Assembly: GCA_011032825.1 (NCBI GenBank)
Contig: JAADJZ010000015.1
Span: 868,001 to 932,000 of the forward strand
Direction of reading: 5' to 3'
Origin: Massariosphaeria phaeospora
Lineage: Eukaryota; Ascomycota; Dothideomycetes; Pleosporales
DNA: 64,000 nucleotides
Below, piece by piece: positions 59,097 through 64,000 of the stretch. The notes below the pieces were generated by a model. The model ran no database searches. It saw only the letters and a program-made list of their open reading frames with translations, and had not been told where the DNA came from. A program made the position numbers and the translations under genes. Position 1 is the first letter of the stretch. Each line of letters opens with the position of its first letter.

Positions 59097-61014
59097 ATGT
59101 CCGCCAAGGCGATTTCTGAGGCCGACGGTAAGGCCATCGTCAACTACCACCTCACTCGTGCCCCCGTCATCAAGCCCACGCCTCTTCCGCCCTCGGCAAC
59201 ACACAACCCGCCGTCCAGGCTCGCTTCGCTGTACTTTGCAGAGGGTGCCGATGTCAAGGGCGTGCTCGATCAGGCAGAGACGACCTATCCATGGCTGCTG
59301 CAATCGGGCTCGAAGTTCGTTGCGAAGCCCGATCAATTGATCAAGCGGCGAGGCAAGAGCGGCCTATTGGCCCTCAACAAGACGTGGGCAGAGGCGCGCG
59401 AATGGATCGAGACGAAAGCGGGCAAATCGCAGCAGGTCGAGTCTGTCGTAGGCGTCCTAAGGCAGTTCCTGGTCGAGCCATTCGTCCCACATCCCCAGGA
59501 AACAGAGTACTACATCAACATCAACTCGGTGCGAGAGGTACGTCGTTTTTGTCCTTTCTTTTACCTGGCATGTCCGTGGGTGTCCTTGGGGATGGAATTT
59601 CTTAAGAGAGCACAAAGGGGAGCCATAGCGTTCTGTTGTGTTGGTTTCGCCGGGTGTTGGCGCTGGCGCTGGCCCAATGCACTGCGGGCGGACCTGCGAG
59701 TTTTTGTCTGCCAGCAGCTCGGTCGAAGGGAAGCCTAACCGGCACACCGCTGCGAAGCACACGCCTTCATCACCGACAAGCGGGTCCATTTTCACATGTC
59801 AACTCTCTCAATCTGTCACTTCGACAATCTCTTGCGCCCTGTTTTGATCCAAAGTTCGGTGTTGCGGCTCTTCATTAGCACTCGGCTATTGCGCCCATCC
59901 CGCCAATCACGTCTCAAGCTGATTGCTGACATTTCCTAATTAGGGTGACTGGATCCTCTTCTTTCACGAGGGTGGTGTCGATGTCGGTGATGTTGACGAG
60001 AAGGCTGAGAAGATTCTTATCCCAGTCGACCTCAAGGAGTTCCCGTCCAACGAGGAGATTGCTTCTGCACTCCTGAGCAACGTCCCCAAGGGCGTGCACA
60101 ACGTTCTCGTCGACTTTATCTCCAGGTTATACGCCGTCTACGTCGACTGCCAGTTCACGTTAGTGCCCCTCGGCTGTCTCACCGTCTGTCTTTACTGACT
60201 ATCTCACAGCTATCTCGAAATCAACCCGCTTGTAGCTATTCCCAACGCCGACGCCACTTCGGCCGAGGTACACTTCTTGGACCTTGCGGCCAAACTTGAC
60301 CAAACCGCTGAATTCGAATGTGGCGCCAAATGGGCTGTGGCTCGCAGCGCATCCGCTCTCGGCATCCCGGTCGCTCCTTCAAAGGAAACCAAGACCACCG
60401 TTGATGTCGGTCCCCCAATGGAGTTCCCCGCTCCTTTCGGTCGTGAGATGAGTAAGGAGGAGGCCTACATTGCCGAGATGGACGCAAAAACTGGTGCCTC
60501 GCTCAAGCTTACTATACTTAACGGGTCCGGACGAGTATGGACCCTAGTCGCCGGTGGTGGTGCTTCCGTTGTCTACGCCGATGCCATTGCATCTGCAGGT
60601 TTCGCCGGCGAGCTCGCCAATTACGGTGAGTACTCCGGTGCTCCAACCGAGACTCAGACCTTCCACTACGCTCGCACGGTTTTGGACCTTATGCTACGCG
60701 CTCCTCAGCGGCCCGAAGGGAAGATTCTTTTCATCGGTGGTGGTATTGCCAACTTCACCAACGTTGCCTCCACTTTCAAGGGTGTCATTCGCGCCTTGAG
60801 GGAAGTCGCTCCCCTTCTCGTCGAGCACAAGGTGCAGATCTGGGTTCGTCGTGCCGGACCCAATTACCAGGAGGGCCTCAAGAACATCAAGAGTGTCGGC
60901 CAAGAGCTCGCTCTCGACATGCATGTCTTTGGTCCTGAGATGCACGTCTCCGGTATTGTGCCGCTGGCATTGGTCCCAGGGAAAACGACTGAGGTCGCCG
61001 AATTCTCTGGTTAA
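59097..61014 (+). CDS. ACL2: ATP-citrate lyase subunit 2 (ACL2, N-terminal-half type)
   Basis: Partner of ACL1 in the cytosolic ATP-citrate lyase, 486 residues. Exons are 59097-59537, 59944-60158 and 60210-61014. The first intron is unusually long at 406 nt with normal GTACGT and TTAG ends; the second is 51 nt. The ATP-grasp-like succinyl-CoA synthetase-beta part includes [19 protein letters not shown], the segment [18 protein letters not shown] directly after the first junction, and TYLEINPLV across the second. The citrate-binding C-terminal part has the [20 protein letters not shown] and [20 protein letters not shown] motifs. All conserved blocks are present in order, so it should be functional. 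Confidence 0.96.
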
Positions 61015-61746
61015 GCGCTTGTAACATATGCGACGTTGACTACGCGCTCTGGACTGGAAATGGGGTTCGGGTACCTATTCGGGTCAAGGTTAGACAAATA
61101 GCAGGCGTTGGAGCCGCTCAGAGTATGTGTGTGGTGTAGTTTGGTGTAGATTCATCTAGGAGTCGACAATATCTAATACAGTTCAAAGCACTATGCGTTT
61201 CAAGTTATCTTTTCCTACTAATCATTGCAGGACATTTACGACATTCCATCCATTTCAACATGTCCATCTCCGTTCCTTGGCGGAGGATGGTAGACACTCA
61301 TGTTGTAGGGTAATGAAAGTATTTCGTGCCGTCATTTACAAATCGACCTCAACCTCTTACAGCACATATTTATCTTCATTCCAACTACCATCACACAGGC
61401 TCCTGATTGATCAAACTTGATTTGCTCCGGCAAGACCGCTAAAGGATATTTCACACTACAATATTCGAAGCATCGCCCTCGGGTACATCAGTCCGAGCCG
61501 CTTCTACTATGCCCCTCCCTACCTTGATATGACCCTTGGCCGATCCGCCATGCAGCCACTCAGTCATCTTTAGCTAAGAATGCAGCACCCCGGTTCTGCA
61601 ATATCTGTGGTACTCTGGTTATCAACATTTTGTCATTTATATATCAGCAATGTGGTATCTTTGTGTTCAAGTCCTTGACCTGGTTTCCTTGTATTACTCG
61701 ACATATCCCGACATTTTGTTTTCTGTACAAGGGCAAGTAACTGATT
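61015..61746. other. Intergenic, ACL2 3' flank and GH105 promoter
   Basis: 0.73 kb, AT-leaning. A TTTATATA word at 61636-61643, about 110 bp upstream of the GH105 ATG, is a possible TATA box. No gene. Confidence 0.6.
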
Positions 61747-62961
61747 ATGCATATCCCGGTCCTCACTCTTGCACTACTCGCGTACTCTACTGTAACCTTC
61801 GCAGCACCCAAGCCTGACCAGCCGTATTCACAATGGATGGCCAACTCCTTCCTCAGCAAATCACAAAAGATCAACCAGCACTATGTAGCCAGCGTCCTCT
61901 ATGAAGGGCTCCAGAGAGCAGCATCACTTCACCAGGATTCCGCCTTACTCTCCTTCACATCGAACGCAGTATCCTCACTCGTTTCTGCGAACGGAACACT
62001 ACTAGGCTGGAACTCGACTTACTACAGCATCGATGACCTGCGCGTAGGAAATAACATCCTCCATTTCTGGAACTCGGAAGGCCGCAACTCATCCAAATAC
62101 GAGACTGCAGCAACAGCCCTACGCAAGCAGATCGACCGGTGGCCGCGGACACCAACGGGCGGCATGTGGCACCGCGACCCGGTCTACAAGAACCAGATGT
62201 GGCTCGATGGCATCTACATGGGGCAGACGTTCTACGCGACGTACACCTCCTACTTCGAGCCGTCCAACACAACTGCGTGGAACGACATCGCGCACCAATT
62301 CGACCTTGTCGAGCAGCACTGCCGGAACGTGACTTCGAACCTGCTCGTGCACGGCTACGACGAGAGCAAGAAAGCGGTATGGGCCGACCCGGTCACAGGC
62401 GGCGCACCGCACGTGTGGGATCGCGCGGTCGGTTGGTACTTCATGGCGCTTGTCGAGGTGCTGCAGGTGTATCCGAAAGAGCTGCCGGGCTATGTAAAGC
62501 TGAGAGGGTATCTGGCGGCGCTCGCAGAGGGACTGCAGAAAGCGCAGGATGCGTCTGGGGGGTGGTGGCTCGTTATGGATGAGCCGTATCCGGGGATGGA
62601 GGGCAATTATATCGAGTCGAGCGGTACGGCTATGTTTGCGTATGGCTACTTGAAGGGGATTGGGACAGGTTTGTTGGAAGAGAGGTATAGGGCTACGGCG
62701 ACAAAGGCCTATGGGTTGATGATTGAAAGGTTTGTGACGAGGGAGGCGAATGGCACGTTGAGTTGGGAGAGGACGGTTGAAGTGGGGAGTTTGAACACGG
62801 ACGGGAGTTATGAGGTGAGTAATCTGTTGTTGCTGGTTTGCGCTCCGGTGCTAATGAATGGTACCTAGTATTATATTGGGGTGCCGTTGGTGCGGAACGA
62901 TGGAAAAGGAGCTGGCCCCTTCATGTTTGCTGCGACGGAGATGGAGATGTGGGAGTCCTGA
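61747..62961 (+). CDS. GH105 unsaturated rhamnogalacturonyl hydrolase
   Basis: Secreted pectin-degrading enzyme that removes the unsaturated uronic acid left by rhamnogalacturonan lyases. Exons 61747-62814 and 62869-62961 (54-nt intron) give 386 residues, typical for the family. Residues 1-19 or so (MHIPVLTLALLAYSTVTFA) form a signal peptide. The GH105 signatures are MWLDGIYM, with D154 as the expected catalytic acid, and the WDRAVGW loop at 224-230. DASGGWW and ESSGTAMFAYGY follow, as in the (alpha/alpha)6-barrel fold. The last exon gives YYIGVPLVRNDGKGAGPFMF and a short tail. Several N-glycosylation sequons are present. Along with the AA9 gene it points to plant cell-wall use. Confidence 0.93.
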
Positions 62962-63581
62962 GATGCTGATAACGGAATCTATGTCTAGTAACGTCCATGA
63001 CGTACCAGTTTCGAGTGAACGAGTCCACTGTTGTGGAGAAAGTGATACTGGGTTTGGTTGAGGTATGGTCTGCCAAGCGCCTATACCTACCGTTTACAGA
63101 AAACTGTGGGGTTTACGTCAACCATTGCATCGCAACACCATCTGAGCAGCTGCACAAGGACATTCACAGCACGATGGCCGACCTACTCTACGAATCGCTC
63201 TATACGCACTGAGATTCAACTTGAGCCTCTGCCTCGGCACGTCGAAGCCGAGCGATGCCGTCATAGCTTACGGGGAGTGTCTCCGGGGCAACCATGTCGA
63301 ACCACGAATCGTGGTTGCCTCACGCATCCAAACGCGACTGTAAAGCCTGTAAAGCCGTACTCTGAGCAATTACATCGCTGAAGTTCACGACAATTACACG
63401 TATTGACTGCACTCTGTTGTGATTCTTCGCAAGCACATACTTGACGACGCTAGACAACGAACAGACAGCGAACACTCCTAACAAACACAACTACAACCGA
63501 CTCGTAGCTTACAACGGTACGTGGAACCTCCTCGCAGTCACATCTCCTCACCTAACTCTCCCTAGCCTCCAATAACCCACA
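62962..63581. other. Intergenic and 5' UTR of the last gene
   Basis: 0.62 kb. A likely 5' UTR intron lies at 63517-63565 (GTACGT donor, CTAAC branch point, TAG acceptor), 16 nt before the next start codon. No other gene is seen. Confidence 0.55.
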
Positions 63582-64000
63582 ATGGCCATGGGCGCCTCCT
63601 CCGCCGCTGCCTCCGCAACCCCCACCAGCCAATGCGGCACAACCCCCTACACGCAATTCCCCTCCTCTGACGTCCTCTGCGCCGTGGGCGGCACCTCCGG
63701 CGTCCCCAGCAACTACTCCGATATCCTCAAAGACTGCTGCAAAGACGCGCCCGTCGAGTCCTTCGCCAACGACTGCGCTCTGTATTGTCTCGCCATCGGG
63801 CAGTCGGTTGCGGATCTACAATTGTGCTGGCAGAATGGCGGAGTGAATCCGGCCATGATCTTTTGTAATGGCACACAGAAGGCGACGGCAACGACGCGGC
63901 CCGAGGATGTGAAAGCTACGGCGCCGGGGTCGACGGGTAGGCCGGGAGAATCGAAGGGTGCGGCTGCGGTGGTGGTGGTGCCGCAGGGGGTGTCGAAAGC
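63582..64000 (+). CDS. Cysteine-rich protein of unknown function, 3'-partial
   Basis: The frame is open from ATG 63582 to the window end (139 complete codons). The N-terminus MAMGASSAAASATPTSQCG lacks a hydrophobic signal peptide. Eight cysteines follow, patterned C-x(n)-C-x(n)-CC-x(n)-C-x(3)-C-x(n)-C-x(n)-C, with DCCKDAPVESFANDCALYC and an N-glycosylation-type CNGT. Similar short cysteine-rich ascomycete proteins are usually secreted or GPI-anchored. The tail turns Thr/Pro/Gly-rich, as in the linker before a C-terminal hydrophobic segment that would lie outside the window. The start follows a probable 5' UTR intron. If the true start lies on an earlier exon, a signal peptide could be supplied there. 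I do not recognise a named family. Confidence 0.6.
   Translation, partial: MAMGASSAAASATPTSQCGTTPYTQFPSSDVLCAVGGTSGVPSNYSDILKDCCKDAPVESFANDCALYCLAIGQSVADLQLCWQNGGVNPAMIFCNGTQKATATTRPEDVKATAPGSTGRPGESKGAAAVVVVPQGVSK

Overview
The window is nuclear DNA of a filamentous ascomycete. The genes carry short introns, mostly about 45-65 nt, with GTRNGT-type donors, CTRAC branch points and YAG acceptors. The gene content fits Pezizomycotina: a FunK1-type kinase, AA9, GH16 and GH105 enzymes, an MCH1-like transporter, and ATP-citrate lyase split into two head-to-head subunit genes. Dothideomycetes seems most likely, but that is inferred from gene flavour and not proven. I saw no bacterial operon, CRISPR array, rRNA gene, convincing tRNA or intact transposon.

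Layout: a 5'-truncated FunK1 kinase gene (+, 1-1290); NAR1 (+, 2036-3983); an Ime2/RCK-type meiotic kinase (-, 6048-8521); an 8-kb gene-poor stretch with a GC-rich core (8522-16547); a short F-box gene (+); a GH16 wall or surface enzyme (+); dipeptidyl peptidase III (+, 19586-21802); a repeat- and TA-rich block (about 22.1-24.0 kb); BCD1, a box C/D snoRNP assembly factor (-, 24815-26302); a DENN-domain protein (+, 28767-31656); an AA9 LPMO (-, 35260-36563) with an apparent one-base frameshift; a long kinesin (+, 41005-46397); an MCH1-like transporter (-) divergent from exosome subunit RRP42 (+); a membrane-anchored histidine acid phosphatase (-); ACL1 (-, 55664-57896) divergent from ACL2 (+, 59097-61014); a GH105 hydrolase (+); and the start of a cysteine-rich protein (+, 63582-end).

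Gene models were rebuilt by hand from splice signals and family conservation. In every multi-exon gene except the AA9 gene the reading frame closes exactly across all junctions. The housekeeping genes serve cytosolic Fe-S assembly (NAR1), RNA processing (BCD1, RRP42), cytosolic acetyl-CoA supply (ACL1/ACL2), vesicle traffic (DENN) and motor transport (kinesin). The secreted enzymes (AA9, GH105, GH16, phosphatase) point to a plant-biomass or plant-associated lifestyle.

I found no clearly undescribed system. The most interesting non-gene pattern is that each of the five convergent (3'-to-3') intergenic regions carries a short tandem repeat tract. Three have CTCAG/CTGAG pentamers and two share the 9-mer AGTGAAAGG in opposite orientation. 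The AA9 frameshift and the 8-kb region upstream of the meiotic kinase also merit a second look.
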